Shown here: positions 36,665 to 49,370 of the stretch, in pieces | How the letters are laid out: each line of letters begins with the position of its first letter | How positions within the stretch are numbered: the stretch's first letter is position 1 | Assembly: GCA_013399115.1 (NCBI GenBank) | Contig: VXAA01005660.1 | Coordinates: 4,595-68,594, forward strand | DNA from: Anseranas semipalmata | Taxonomy: Eukaryota > Chordata > Aves > Anseriformes > Anseranatidae | Length of the DNA stretch: 64,000 nucleotides | Reading direction: 5' to 3' | Made by a program: the position numbers and the translations under genes | The notes under the pieces: model-generated | What the model was told of the DNA's origin: nothing | The model's database searches: none | Seen by the model: only the letters and a program-made list of their open reading frames with translations

Positions 36665-37500
36665 CTGGCACTTACAACACAGCAAAGAGATCTTGGAGTT
36701 GTCAGATGTTGCCTTGACAGTTCTCTGAAATCTGTTATCTCAGTTTGCAGAAGCAGACAGAAAAAGTCAAAAAAAAAAAAAAAGCAAAAAAGGAAAAAAA
36801 AGATCTTGGTTATCATCAGGAAGGATCTTAAAGACAAAATGGAGTGCATTATTGTACTGTTCTGTAAAATTCTTGTGCACTCGCATCTTGAGCACTGTGT
36901 AGCTTTGGCCTCCTGAGGGAGGATGTAATATCATTGAGGAAGGAATACACAGAGTGGCGCAGCTAAAATGATAAAGTGGTGAAGCAGCCTTCGAGGAGGG
37001 TCCTAAAAGATTTAAGTTTCTTCACTTTGGAGAAAAGGCTGAACAGCAAGATGACTGAGGTTTGCAAAATCATGAAGGGAACAGGTAGGGATTGTTGGAA
37101 CTGCTGTTCATCAATTCTGAATGCAAGAACTGAGGGGCATTAAGGGAAAATTGTAGTAGATAAAGTTAAAGCAGTCAAAATATAGTATTTTACATTGCAG
37201 GTTGTGAACTTCTGGCATTTGTCGCTGCAGGAAGCTGTGGAGACATATTATTAGTGGGTTCCAAAGTTAGATGAAGCTATGAACCACAGCCCCGTGAATG
37301 GATACCTAAAACACAGGGGAGGTTAGTCTATCATCCCTTATTCATGAAGTCTGGATGCTGGAGGAGGGAATAGACCGTAGAAAGTGGCTGGGCCTGTGGT
37401 ATTCCTGAGAAGCACCTCTTGCTGCTCTGTTGCAGAGAAAACATTGGGCTTGATGGACCATTGGTCTGAACCCATGGGGCATTCCTGAAGTTCTTGTGTG
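36665..37500 (+). mobile_element. Ancient CR1 LINE, ORF2 C-terminus and 3' end
   Basis: Plus-strand old-stratum CR1. Landmarks in order are: AAAGAGATCTTGGAGTTGTC (KDLGVV, about 36683), a decayed DSSLKSVI block, an A15 tract (about 36769-36783), LEHCVALAS (about 36889), FTLEKRLNSKMTEVC (37021-37065), a FVAAGSCG region (about 37215), and the 3' part GGCTTGATGGACCATTGGTC (37447-37466) with CATGGGGCATTCCTGAAGTT at the end. That 3' signature is the GATGGACCATTGGTCTGACC type of ancient amniote CR1, not the octamer-tailed bird type. Many stops and indels. Confidence 0.8.
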
Positions 37501-40464
37501 TCTTGCAGTGTCCTGAGCCCACGTGTAAGGCAGAAGAGTGTGGACTGGAAGTGGTGATGCATAAAATCACCAGCTAGATTCCCTAGTTTCATCTGGTCAG
37601 TGACAAAGGCAATAAGCAGTAGTTCCCAAGCATTGGTCGGGCACAATTATAAAACCGAGAGGCGACGGATAAGATCACTGCTTGGAGAATAGATTATAGA
37701 TTTTTCTTAGCCTGCATTCACACAGAATTCTGAGCCGCATGTTTAACCATGGCTAACTATGGAACTCAGTGCAGAAGATAAATGCTGGTGACAATTTTAT
37801 TTTACAGTGAAACTTGTGAATTTGCTTAAATGTACACTGTTAACCAGATTTTCTTCTGTGACAACAAATCATCTCCAATTTCAGCACTCTGCTATATGTC
37901 TATTCACTTAAATGATGAAACGTAGAATAAAGTGACTGATTTGAGAAAAAAGAGAATTGTATTCATATGCTGGCAACCAAAAGTAGCATAATGCATTTTG
38001 TGTGTGTGACCATAACACCCTAACTTCAAAGTGAAGATGTCTGATAGTCTGAGGGTGGTAAGCTCTTTCTGAAGCAATTGTTGAAGTATTTTCTAAATGA
38101 TTTCGCAAGAGGTAACATCAAATTAAGAGTTCATTTCTAAACTAGGTGCTGTTTTTTTAAAAAGGTCGGTGTTATAATATGGTGTCTCTTGAGGTGGTGT
38201 TCTTTTCTCAAAGATAACAAGAATAATAACAGATTTTGTTTTCTATGTTATACATTAAAGTGTATTGCTTTGACTGTCTTACATTGTGCTCTTTTTTTTT
38301 TTTTTTTTCACATTCAATGACCATGATAAGCTGCATTTAAAATAACATAAAAACCTAAATGGCTTTGGGAAGTCCAGTAAGTAAAAGTTTGTTAATATTT
38401 ATTGTTTAATATTTTCACAGTGGTTTGGGCACAAGAAAATCCTTAGTTTTTTTATAGAACCAGACATCTTAAACACACAGTGCCTTTTATTTTTGTTCTA
38501 ATCAGTGAAACTTTTCATGGAGTAAATTAAGCCTTGGAGAAACATGTTCTTTCAAAACTAGCTGTGCTTTCTGAAAATGTTAGTCCTCCAGCTGTCCCTC
38601 ACGATCTAACAGTCCATTTTAGGGCTAAAGTAAGCTAGCTAGCTTCACACTCAGTGGTTCTTCATGGCATGAGTTGTTCATTATAATGGGATTGTTACTG
38701 ATGTGAATAAAGATACAGATCAGAAAGGAAGCATATGGTCGTTGCTCTTTTGGTTTTTTTTTGGTGTCTCCTGGAAGAAGTAAGGTAAAGAATATGAATG
38801 AAGAGGGAGATTCAGATATGGAAATAAGAGATAAACTTTTATAAAGGATGCTTAGGAAAATAACGGGGGGGGGGAATAACTGTGTAACAAGAAGGGATTT
38901 TTGAACATTTCTGGTGAAAGAACCTGCAAACTTAAAGGCATCTTGGGGAGTAAAAAAGAAAGAGGTTAATCTTGCCTCTGACATGACATAAAACAGCATA
39001 GGACATGAAGAGATCTCTAACAGGGAGAGGGCAAAGAAGATTAGGGAATGGACTCTGGCTGAGAGGACTTCAGCTACAGCAGGGAGAGTGTCAAGCACTA
39101 GTTCTTACTGCTAGCCCATCCTGGAAGTCTCCAAGGAGCAGATAGCTCCATCCTTTCCTTGAGTTGCCAGGGCCATGCCAGATCCTGGCATGCCTATTAT
39201 CTTGATTTCCCTTCAATGCATGGGCTTTTCATCAGATAAAGCCTATAGATCTTGTCCAAAGTGAGCAGAGATGGCCAGCGTGGCCAGAGGTGGCAGAGGC
39301 TGACCTTGGGCCAGCGTGAGAGTGGTGATGAGAGGTAGAAGTTGAAGCACTGCCCCACAGTGGCAAGTCAGGACAAAAGGATTAGTTAAATACTGCATTA
39401 CTTCTGCCAAGAGAAACATGCTTACTGTCTAGGCAGCTCTTTTGCTCTCCACGTGCACATTGGCAGTGTGAATAAATCTGCTCTATTGAGAGTCTTGTGT
39501 GACTAGTACAAGGGCTGTCCTCCATCCCTCTTCTGTTGCAGTGTAGGTGGCCATGTACTGCTGAGGGCCCGAATGGTCTGTCCTAAACATGCCGTAAGGT
39601 TTTGAGGAGTCTGTCCTTGCGTTGAGGGGCAGGGGAAGCCGCAGGCAGTCATGAGGTGCTGGTTTGTGAGAGAAGCGTGGGTCTGCTGGGCCAGTTTCTG
39701 ACAGGTGTATGCAGGGTTGCCAAGCTGTCTGTGAGGGCCCGGGACAGGGGGCTGCGTGGACAACTTTGTCCCAGGGTTTATGTCCCCTTAGTGCTCTGAC
39801 TGGGTATTCCCAAATGTGCTCCGGTTTTGCCTCACTGGGAAATCAGTGCTATGCAGAGGAGAGGATATGAATGGATGAAGAGGGGTGGCAGTAGGGAAAG
39901 AAAATCATGTTCCCTGCCCATAGCTAACTCTAGAAAGAGTTGATCTCACTAAAAGTCCTGCTGGCAGGCAGCAAGCAGAACTTTAGCTTTGGTCCCCTGG
40001 GAAGTGATAAGTGAGGGGAAAAAGCAACTGCAGAAAGAGCAGGCAGCAAAACAAATGAAGAGCCATACTGGGACACTGCTCTAGCAGTTTATGGAGAATA
40101 GTAGGAGAATACATACAGTCAGTAGCCACAAAAAAGATGTGAAATGGATGGGGACTGAGCAGAGGCAAGGAGGCTTGGAAACACTAAGACCAATTTTGGT
40201 TGAATGGTTTTACTAAATACCACTTTACACTGCTCAACTGGTGATTAATAAGAAGCAGAAGAAACAGATTTTGAAATTCTAAAAGCTCTGCCTAACAGTG
40301 AAAGGAAGTAAGGAGACAGAGAGACAGAGACAGGGGTAGGGTTAATGGGGGGCTGAAATAAGAACAGTAGAGCGTGCTTCTACAATGAGTAAGGAAAAAG
40401 AGTGGGAGGATTGGACAATAACAGTGAGAGCAGGGAGATGAGGATAATTGAGTAGCTTGACTGC
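37501..40464. other. Anonymous DNA with a GC-richer patch
   Basis: About 3 kb. It contains T17 (38292-38308), G10 (38865-38874) and a GC-richer stretch at 39240-39780 with an AATAAATCTGCTC element near 39470, which might be an unrecognised LTR remnant. A 157-codon minus-strand frame at 38625-39098 has no domain and I regard it as chance. Confidence 0.45.
39240..39780. other. GC-richer block, possible unclassified LTR remnant
   Basis: Composition is clearly richer in G and C than the flanks. It has AATAAATCTGCTC at about 39472 followed by TCTTGTGTGACT, an arrangement like the R/U5 region of an LTR. I cannot match it to the other LTRs in the window or define termini. Weak. Confidence 0.2.
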
Positions 40465-41470
40465 TGTGGTGGGCTGACCTTGGCTGGCTGCTAGGCACCC
40501 ACCCCGTTGCTCTCTCACTTCCCCTTCTCAGCAAGACAGGAGGAGAAAATAAAATGAAAGAGCTTGTGAGCTGAGATAAGGATGGAGATTGCTCACTAGT
40601 TACTGTCATGGGCAAAACAGACTTGGGGAAAATTAATTTAATTTATTGCCAATTAATAAAAGAACAGGATAGTGAGAAATAAAAACAAAACTAAAACCAC
40701 CTTCCTCCCACAGTCTCTTCCCAGGCTCAGCTTCTCTCCTGACCCTTCTACCTCCTCCCTACCCAAGCAGTGCAGGGTGGTGGGGAATGGTGGTGTGGTC
40801 AATCCATAACACTTCATCTGTGCTGCTCCTTCCTCCTCACGCTATTCCCCTGCTTCAGCATGGCATCCCTCCCATGGGACAGAGTCCTTCACAAGCTCCT
40901 CCAACGTGGGTCCTTCCCATGGGCTGCAGTTCTTCAGGAACTGCTCCAGCATGGGTCTGTACCATGGGGTGCAGTCCTTCAGGACCAAACTGCTCCAACA
41001 TGGCTTCTCCGGCGGGGGCTCCCATGGGCCACAGCCTCCTTCAGGCCACATCCACCTGCTCCATGTGGGCTCCTCCATGGCTGCAGCGTGGAGATCTGCT
41101 CCGTGGGGGACCCATGGGCTGCAGGGGGATGGCCTGCTCCACCATGGGCCTCTCCACGGGCCGCAGGGGAACTTCTGCTGCGGCGCCTGGAGCCCCTCCT
41201 GCCCTCCTTCTGCACTGCCCTGGGTGCCTGCAGGGCTGCTTCTCGCACATTTTCACTTCTCTCTCTCAGCTGCTGTGCAGCAGTTCTTGCAGTTACTACA
41301 GAGACACCACTACCATTGTTGGTGGGCTCAGCTTTGGCCAGCAGTGGGTCCATTCTGGGGCTGGCTGGAACTGGCTCTGTCCAACATAGGGGCAGCCCCT
41401 GGTCTCTTCTCACAGAGACCACCCCTGCAGCCTCCTTGCTACCAAAACCATTCAAAGTAAACCCAATACA
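40465..41470 (-). mobile_element. Solo ERV LTR, about 1 kb, with target-site duplication
   Basis: A GC-rich LTR on the minus strand. Its 5' end is at 41470 (minus-strand TGTATTGGGTTTAC) and its 3' end at 40465 (minus-strand GGTCAGCCCACCACA), so TG...CA termini are present. Immediately outside are ACTGC (40460-40464) and ACTGT (41471-41475), a 5-bp target-site duplication with one mismatch. Near the 3' end the minus strand carries a GCAATAAATT poly(A)-signal region (about 40640-40650). The middle holds a minisatellite (40870-41190). No internal retroviral sequence is present, so this is a solo LTR left by recombination. The overall plan matches an abundant bird LTR group; I do not assign a family name. 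Open frames of 166-239 codons on both strands here are by-products of the minisatellite. Confidence 0.85.
40870..41190 (-). repeat. Minisatellite inside LTR, about seven degenerate units
   Basis: Units of roughly 36-60 bp each start with a variant of CCCATGGGCTGCAG and contain CTTCAGGAACTGCTCCA-type sequence. Starts lie near 40874, 40917, 40961, 41019, 41077, 41110 and 41152. The CCATGG palindrome recurs in nearly every unit. In-frame repetition with few stops explains the long frames on both strands. Confidence 0.85.
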
Positions 41471-43489
41471 ACTGTACAAAGCGGATTGAATGGATGAGCT
41501 GGATTAGAATAGGCAATGTTATAACTGAGGAAGATTCATTCAGTCACTAAAGTTTCTCATTCAAACTTCTGATAGATTTAACTAATATGCTCCTCACCTA
41601 TCCCTGGTATTTCTAAGAAGCATTTGGTTTGCCTTTGCTGCTCCATTAACATATGACAAGGGGCAGAAAAATGAAAACAGTACCTGTCTGAAAGTTAAAA
41701 TTCCATTTCATTTGTGTGTTTCTACTTTCATTACTCTTCGTTTTCTCTCTCCAGTCTTAACAGTCTTAGAACAATGAGACTTCTGTTCAGAGGTACCTTC
41801 ATCCCGTGAAGTTCTGCAAACTGCCATATGTGTTTCTGCTGCAGAGAACAGTCTTCTGTTTGTATATGCTCTTAGGTTCCTGCCAAACTGGGAATCTCAG
41901 ACATGCTAAGTATGACTTCATAGCTTCTCACTACAGAGTCCTAGTAATTCTCTAGGCAAGATTTTATCACAGAAATAATAGAGATTATGACACAGGGTAT
42001 TTTTGCAATGTAAACCTTTTTGTTGTTGTTGTTTTGTTTTTATTTGAACCAATCAAGTTAAAAGGCAAGATGGTGTCTTCCCCCACCCCTTTTGCAGATA
42101 GAAATATGAAACAATTTCTCTGTGAATCAGTGCACCTGGGCAGCCAGAAGAACTGAAGGTCTAATCCAAACTCCATCTAATCTGCAGGCTCCTCAATGCT
42201 GTTGAATTCAGTTGGCTGTACATCAAAGTCTAAACTGGAAAGATGAAGATTAAAATCACTCCTCATCATGATCAATTTTCTGCTGAATATTAATCATGGT
42301 GTTGCTTTGTTCGGGCATTGCACTGACTTTGTGCACCTGGTGGGGCAGACATGAAGAACTTTATCATTTTTGTTTGGATTCGTCTTATGGTTCCAACCAA
42401 AGTTTTTCCAAAATTTCTGGTCTTCTGGCATCAATTTTCAAGGTTTTGAAGCTAACTTGAATTCTGATGTTTTTGTATAGTAATTATCTGCATTTTTCAG
42501 AAGTCTGGTATGTCTGATGTGTATTTATCACATATGCATTTATCTGAGTATAGTCATAAGATGAAGGTTTCACGAATATGAAAATGCATAGAGATGAATT
42601 TTTCATTCCAAAGATCAATGACAGATTTTAGGCAGAGAAGTGAACAAGAACTGTTGCAGGAACCTATTCCCCTGTGAGTCTTTGAGCATCCGTGGTGCTG
42701 ATATGGACAACATTTATCATTCTGGCCTGTGTAGCATGAGCACATTGGTGATATTTATCAAAGCTGCATCTGAAACAATCATAATTTCTACTTCCGTTAT
42801 TGGATGAAATCCAAAAACAGAACATTAAAATGATGAAATCATATCTGTTATCCCGATTCTTTCAAAGCTTGAAAAATGTTTAGTTTATTAGGGGGTTGAG
42901 ATAACATAAATTGTACCTGAGTTATTCTCTCTGCTCACAAAATCAGCTCAGGACTGGAGGAGGGGAAAGGAAACAGAAAAAGCTGGAAAGGCTACAGAAG
43001 TAAAACATGATGTGAATGTCAGAGTTAATACTGACCATTGAAATGCTCTTTACTTTTGGCATTCTTTTCTTTTGGGGCTTGAACTTTAAGTTTTAAAGTA
43101 TAATCAACACACTTTTAGTCTTAATATTTGCAGAGAGTATGGGAGGTAAAGTACAGAAAGAAGGACATGAGTTGTATACCTTTTTCTGTAGAAGAAACCG
43201 CTAAGGAGATAAAACGGATAGAGAATAGGACAGACAAGCAGTAACCCTAACCTGGTGTGTTGCATGTTCCTTCTCAGTTCACCTAACTGTCAAGCAGCCA
43301 GATAGATGTATTTCTTTTCATAGTGGTAGGGAAAAGAGAGACTACATAAGCTCTGCTGCCATCCCTCTTCAGCTGCAGCCATCATGGAAAGCATTGGGAA
43401 CAGGACTCTCATCCACGTGGCCACAGCAGGAACTGCTGAAAATGGTTTTTCATCTTCTCTTTCTCTTTCTGTTTGCTCAACCAAAAGAA
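41471..43489. other. Anonymous AT-rich DNA
   Basis: About 2 kb with no recognised gene. A pyrimidine tract TTTTCTCTCTCCAG ends at 41755, a good 3' splice site, but the open stretch to the next GT (41794) is only 39 nt and cannot be judged. Confidence 0.5.
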
Positions 43490-43627
43490 GAAGGATGGGG
43501 CTTTGGGCAACCAGATCTAGTGGGAGGTGTCCCTGCCCATGGCAGGGGGGTTGGAACCAGGTGATCTTTAAGGTCCCTTCCAACCCAAACCATTCTGTGA
43601 TTCTATGATCTATGATCTGTGATTCTA
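43490..43627 (+). mobile_element. CR1 LINE 3'-terminal fragment with octamer tail
   Basis: Only the last ~140 bp of a plus-strand CR1: the end of ORF2 (GATGGGGCTTTGGGCAACC), the 3' UTR with GGTGATCTTTAAGGTCCC, and a tail of repeated ATTCTATGATC/TGTGATTCTA units (about 43593-43627). The 3' UTR matches the 14957 and 18565 copies. Severely 5'-truncated. Confidence 0.93.
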
Positions 43628-46600
43628 AGAATTTTCAAGTCACTGTGAATTGAGTGCTCAGCCCTAAGCAGGTCACTGAGTGTGTTGCAAAATGGAGCTT
43701 CTGGAAAGCAAGAGTGTTGTTTCTCACAGCTGAGAGTAGATGTGATCAATATGAAGAATACAAGACAGAATCCAGGAAAGATGATGGTAGCATATTTCTA
43801 GAGTTAGCTGTGAAGTAAATATTACATTTATCCAACTGTGAGACACATTTAATGGGTACTTTTTTAGGGGCTGACTAATGAAGCATATAATGCTGGAGGA
43901 AGTATTATGGAACTCGTGACACAGTAGTGCTGTGACATGTTGTATTGGCTTTCTCTAAGTGGCCATAAAAACAGGAGAAAATACCTACTGTAAAGGAAGG
44001 AGGTGCTTTGCACTAATCCTCACCACTTTTGAAATCGCACTGGTAAGCTTAAGACAGTTATCTGTATGAATGGATTCAATTAGAAGTGTACCCAAGTAAA
44101 CTTTCAGAACTGAGCTTGCATGGTTGGATACAATTTCTTAAGAGTCTACAAGAATCATATAGGATTTCATAGCTTATATTTCTTAAAGTTGCTTTACTGA
44201 TGGCGTTTTCAGCAATTCTTTGCTTGAGAGAGAGAGAGAGCAGATAGTACACCTTAAGAATTGTTTTTGTTAGGATGCCTTGCCTCAGCTGACTTCCAGC
44301 AGGAAGAAAACATGCTATGATATAGTTATATTACTGGTTTTAAATTCCTCTTGTCTGAATCCTCTAGGCCAGAAGCAGGGTATTTTATGTGGCTCTGGAA
44401 TAGTACTGTTATTTATTATTTTAATAATTCTTTATTTCCTATAAATATGGCTTTTTGTTTTGACCAAAAGTATTTCAAATTCAATCTGAATTAAAAAATT
44501 ATTGCATTGGAAACTTTTCTGGAAGCATTCAAGTTAATGAAACCCGAAAGGGAAGAGTGTATTCCTCTATGTTCCTTTTATTCAGTGGTTAGGTTATTCA
44601 CTTGCAGTGTGGAAGGACTGCCTGAGGTGATCTGCAGTTATGTTGCAGCGCACCAGTTAGTGTTTTCAGCAGCCTACCTTGGTTAAACAAGCTACAATCA
44701 GTGCTTTAAGTGGGTCTGTCAAGGAAGTAGGAGCATGGTTTGGAGCTCAGCAGAAGTTTGGAACCCAAGTTACTCACAAGTTATAAGGTGCATCAAGGCA
44801 CTCTGAAATTGGTGCTTAGTGAAGACTAGGAACCAGCAATCCTGTCTCTCAGCATGCAGTCTTTGGTTAGAGGCAATGGCACCAACCTGGTGACTTTAGA
44901 GCTTAGCAGGATTTCATCCACAGTTTTTAAGGTGAGACAGTTTTGACAAGCGGTCTGAGGCTGAGTGCATGTGAACCAAAACAATTCTGTGTTGTTGCTG
45001 GGATTTGTCAAGGAAGTCATCCAGATTTTCAGTTTGAAATTAACTGAACTGAGGTTTATAAGACTTCTTTGCAGGTTAGTGCTTGTTGACATGTTGCATC
45101 AGTTTAATCAGATCAACGTTAGCCTCTCACCTAATCTCACAGATGAGTGTTGTGCCACAGTCTCCAAGCTGGTACTTGCTGCTTGCTGATGAGTCACCCA
45201 CTGCAGCCCTGTGCCGCCAGGCTTAGCACCCAGCTATATTTGTCCTTGACTTTACAGTCCCTTTTACCCTTGGGAAATGAGCTGGCTCATGCAGGGCTGA
45301 CTTGAGTGTAAGCATGTCTCATTTTGAGGTGAATTCTCGTAATGAAGAAGTGTCTTTAAGGTGTGGGGGAATTTTGTTTCCTTGCCTTTGCCCTTGCCCT
45401 TGCCCTTTCTTTTTTTTTTTCCCCTATAAAAAGCCTTTGCATTCTTGTGTAGGTCTAGGTCCCAAATTAGGTGGTACTAGGAAGCAATTTATAAACAAAG
45501 AACTTTCTAGACCCAGTCACTTCTTTGGTAATTGATGCTTTACAATATCATTTATCTGTACACTTACCCCTGGTGAATATTTAGAATAGAAAAGTGTTAT
45601 CATTGTTTCATGTTTTTGTAGCCAGGTTCATTTCTTCTTAGTGTATTTCACAAAGAATGTAAACAAAGCCCAGCCTTACACTTATGACGCTTCTGTTTGG
45701 GTGTGAGTGAGAAGAATCCAGTGAAAATTGTAAATGCCATGAATATCTTCATTTAGAGGTACAAAGCCTGCAGGATATGAAAATAGATATATTTTCTGCT
45801 CCTTGATGAATTTTTGGCTCAAATGGCTGAATTTTCCCATTAAAACTCCATAAATAACTAATCAAAGTTATAAATACTAAGATCAAGTGAGTACATTTCC
45901 GTATGATGTTAGTTGCTTTTTGTCATTAAGCAGCTGTGTGAATTAAAAAGGAAGTGCTTGTACTGTGCTTTTCTCTGCTTTCTTGCCAAGTTTTTGTGTG
46001 CTTTTTAAGTGAAACCAGCAAACTAATAATTTGCTTGTAAAATAGGCCATAAGCATGTGTGCTTCAAGAAGGGATTTAAAAAAACAAAATGTCTCTGTTT
46101 TGCAGCAATAGCATGTAACATGATTGAAAGCCCATTACAGTTAACGGAAAGACTTTCACAGACTTCAACAGGCTTCTGGTGAAGCCCTTGTTGTTGATGG
46201 TTAAGGTGTGCAAGAATACAAAGGATAAAACGATTCTTTCCTGAATATACATAAAATGAGAAGTGAACATTAAAATGCATGGTATTATATCAGTAAGTCT
46301 GTGCTCAGGGGTCACATAAACTTCTTTGTCAATAAACAGATGTGACACATGATGTGACATTGAAATGGTGCCATGCAACCTTAAACAGTACCCAGAACTG
46401 TATTTCCTGTTCCTCATTATATTTTAATTAAATATTGAGGGACAGTTTGTTTACATCAGGCTTTTATTCTGTTAAAATTTATGCGAGCTTATTATTATTG
46501 TTAGTAAAATAGTTGGAGCAGCAAGTTGGTGATTAGTGTCAATTCCTCTTGTGACCCAAGAAAGTTAATATAAATAACTCTATTACTTTATAATTGTCAG

Positions 46601-47864
46601 ATGAGCAGTTTTGCTGGGCTGGAATAGACTGAATTTTCTTAAGCAAAATATAGATGAATAAACCCAAAGCATTTTAATGTATGTACCTTATGTCCTTATG
46701 AACCTTAAGTATACTGTACTGAGGTATGTGAACTGTGCTATATAGACAGTGCATAGTAATAGTAATAAAAATATCTGCAAACATTATACAACACTTGTTT
46801 TTTAGGTACAAGTTTGGGGCCAGGAACAGTACTTTTGATGTTGCCTTAATTGCCCTTCTTTCTCCTGGTTACACTGCATATATTTTTCTTCTCTGACCAC
46901 CTACCAAATTCCTAACTTTCATGAACTTTCTATCTCAGTTATTAAATTACTGTAAGGACAGAATGATTGAATAAATAGATAAATAAGTTTCAGAAAATAC
47001 AGTTGTACTAGCAATTGGAACTGCTTGTCTTATATTTTTGTCATACCTACTTCTCATTATTTTTCAGGAAATAAATCCCAATCTCAGTGTAATGATTTAA
47101 GTGTTAGCACTGAATAACACGAAAGGTGTGAAAAACACAAAATCCCAAATCAAAACAGAAGAAACTCTAAAACAATGACATTATTAATATAAGAAGAAGC
47201 ATTTGTATTAGGCAGATGGAAGCAGTGTTAGAACTGAGGATGAGTACTTTATAATACAGAGTATCTTTCAAATTCTTTTGGATGACATTCTAGACATTGT
47301 TATATTTGGAAGTATAAGTATTGACCATGTGCTAGGCTAATTAAACTTCTTGTTCTATGTTACAAAATGCACAGCTGACAATGATGAAAGGAAGATGAAT
47401 TTTGAAAGAGAAACCCCACTTTCAGCTCTGTTGAAAAATTATTTTTCCAGCTAGCAAGAGAAACTGTGCATCACGCCATAAATCTCATAGTCATTGATAA
47501 AGTTACTTAAAGAAGAAACAGTTGCCTCTCCTTCTGAGAAGCTAAGTCACCTTTACAATTTAGTTTTATCTCTCAAGTAACGACCTATTCCTAGGGAGCT
47601 GCCAGAGAGGTGTTGTTAGGTAGTGTGCCAGGGAACAGAACATTTCTAGCCACACAGTTTGAAGAAAAAAGCACTTTGATATAGAAAGGTGTTTTGAGGC
47701 TTCTTGAAAGAAGGAAAAGAAAAATGAGAATATGGGAGGGTTTTACTCGGTTTGGTTCTGGAAGGTAAAAAAGTAAATGGAAGAAGAGTTAAGCATTTCT
47801 TAGAAAGAAAGGGTGTGTTTTGGAGAAAAGGAAAGGAAGATATCAAGAAGTCGGTATCATTTTG
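43628..47864. other. Anonymous AT-rich DNA
   Basis: About 4.2 kb. Contains (GA)n at 44226-44240 and a (CTTGCC)n-like tract at 45381-45409. No gene or transposon recognised. Confidence 0.5.
45381..45409 (+). repeat. (CTTGCC)n hexanucleotide repeat
   Basis: About four imperfect units of CTTGCC/CTTTGCC followed by a T10 run. Pyrimidine-rich with no AG close downstream in a convincing splice context. Confidence 0.8.
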
Positions 47865-48545
47865 TAGAAGCATAGACTGATGTTGACTGGAAGGGACCTG
47901 TGAAGATCACCTGGTCCAACCCTCACTCAAAGAAAGGAAATCTAAGGTCAGGTTGCTCACAGCAGCCTTGTCTAGTTAAGGTTTGAGTGTCTCCAGGGAT
48001 GGAAATTCTACAGCCTCTGGGCAACTTTGCTTGTGTGTCTTCACCATGAGGTTAGTCAAATTTCCTAACATCTGATCAATTTTTTCAGGCTCTCCTCAGA
48101 GAGTCCCATCTATTGGACTTGCTTCAATATTTCAACATCTTTCTTTCCCTGGGGAAGCAAAAACTGGACCCGGTACTCCAGGTGTGGTCTCACAAGTGTT
48201 GAATAGAAGGGAGTAATCCCTTCCCTTTACCTGTTGGATGCACTGCTGCTAACACAGCTCAGTCTGTTTGCCTCTGTTCACCACAAGGGCAAACTGCTAA
48301 CTCATATTCAACTTGTGAACTTTGCTTTTCCGCAGAGATGTTCCCTAGCCAGTGAATGTCCAGCTGGGGTTATTCTCTCCCATGTACAGGATTTTTTGTT
48401 TTGCTGTTGATTTATTGGTACTGAGCTTCTTGAGGTTCCTTTCAGGCACCTTGTCTGGCCTCAAGGTCTGCCTGAGCAGCAGTCCTGCCCTCCAGGCTAT
48501 TGATCACTCCTCTAAGCTTAGTATCATTAATGAATAAATCCATTG
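47865..48545 (-). mobile_element. Older CR1 LINE fragment
   Basis: Minus-strand CR1 relic. Plus-strand anchors are GGAAGGGACCTGTGAAGATC and CTGGTCCAACCC near the 3' end (47889-47921), the antisense of the ORF2 C-terminus (CTCTGGGCAACTTTGC, 48015), GACTTGCTTCAATATTTCAA (antisense of the LLKQ/ERVQ segment, 48117-48136), CCAGGTGTGGTCTCACAAG (48178), antisense LNKFH region (48390-48430), and GCTTAGTATCATTAATGAA (antisense of the FADDTK region, 48517-48535). Numerous indels; diverged further than the 13607 and 14957 copies. The octamer tail is no longer clear (GAAGCATAGACTG). Confidence 0.85.
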
Positions 48546-49370
48546 ACAAATACAGTTGATGCCTTGTGTTCACCTGGATACTCAGTTACTTCTCCTGCCT
48601 TAGCCCTTTGACTTTGGGCCTTAGAAATGTTTCATTGCTCTGCTCTGGGTGATGAGCTCAAAACAATAAGAATAAAAAAATCTTTGTTCTTAGTGTTCTG
48701 CATTAAGCTTCATCATTGAAAATCTACTATGCCTTCCTGCTGGTGTCTTTTTTTCTTGCCCCTGGCTGCCCATCAAAATAGAGATGTTGAACCTGGAAGA
48801 AATGATGGTTGTTATTTAGGTAACTGGCTGTTGTGTAAAGGATTACATGGCAAGCATGATAAAGCTGTGCAGGATTTTAAATTGGAAAGAAGAAAGAACT
48901 TCTCACTCTGGGATTCACTGTATTGTTTTCCACAGCATCCTCGCTCAGGGGTCATGCTGGAGAAACAACTTGGTGGATATTTTGAGCCCTGCATACAACA
49001 TGAGGCTTGTGCACATGAGACATCGCTTGCAATAAATTGTGCAAAATAACTTCAGGCATGTTTTATTTGTCAGTGAGCACTCTCAATAAATTCCTAGGAC
49101 TATCTGCACCCCTTACAATTGGATTCTTCTTCAGAAGTCTTGTTTGCTTTGGTGGGCTTATGCCCTTTGGGGACTGTCATCAGGACTCCAAGGCTGTGCT
49201 GGCCTCTGCCAGGTTCTTTGGTTCGTTTAGGAGAGAAGTAACAGGGTCATTTGTTTGCAGTGAAATGTAAAGATTTTGATCATCTGATACTGCTTTTCCT
49301 TCTCTGTCCTGGCAACCATTTGCTTCAAGCAAACTGAACTGGGCTACCTCCCACCACTTTTTCATTTCAG

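Noticed and set aside
38625..39098. 157-codon minus-strand frame
   Set aside because: Hydrophobic and Ser/Leu-rich without a domain. It has no splice or promoter context, and its length is within reach of chance.
40770..41489. 239-codon plus-strand open frame, the longest in the window, with overlapping frames of 200, 184 and 166 codons
   Set aside because: They lie across a solo LTR and its minisatellite. Repetition of a stop-poor GC-rich unit explains the length on both strands.
41756..41794. 39-nt interval after a strong pyrimidine tract
   Set aside because: The downstream donor (GTACCT) is weak and the length is too short to judge coding potential.
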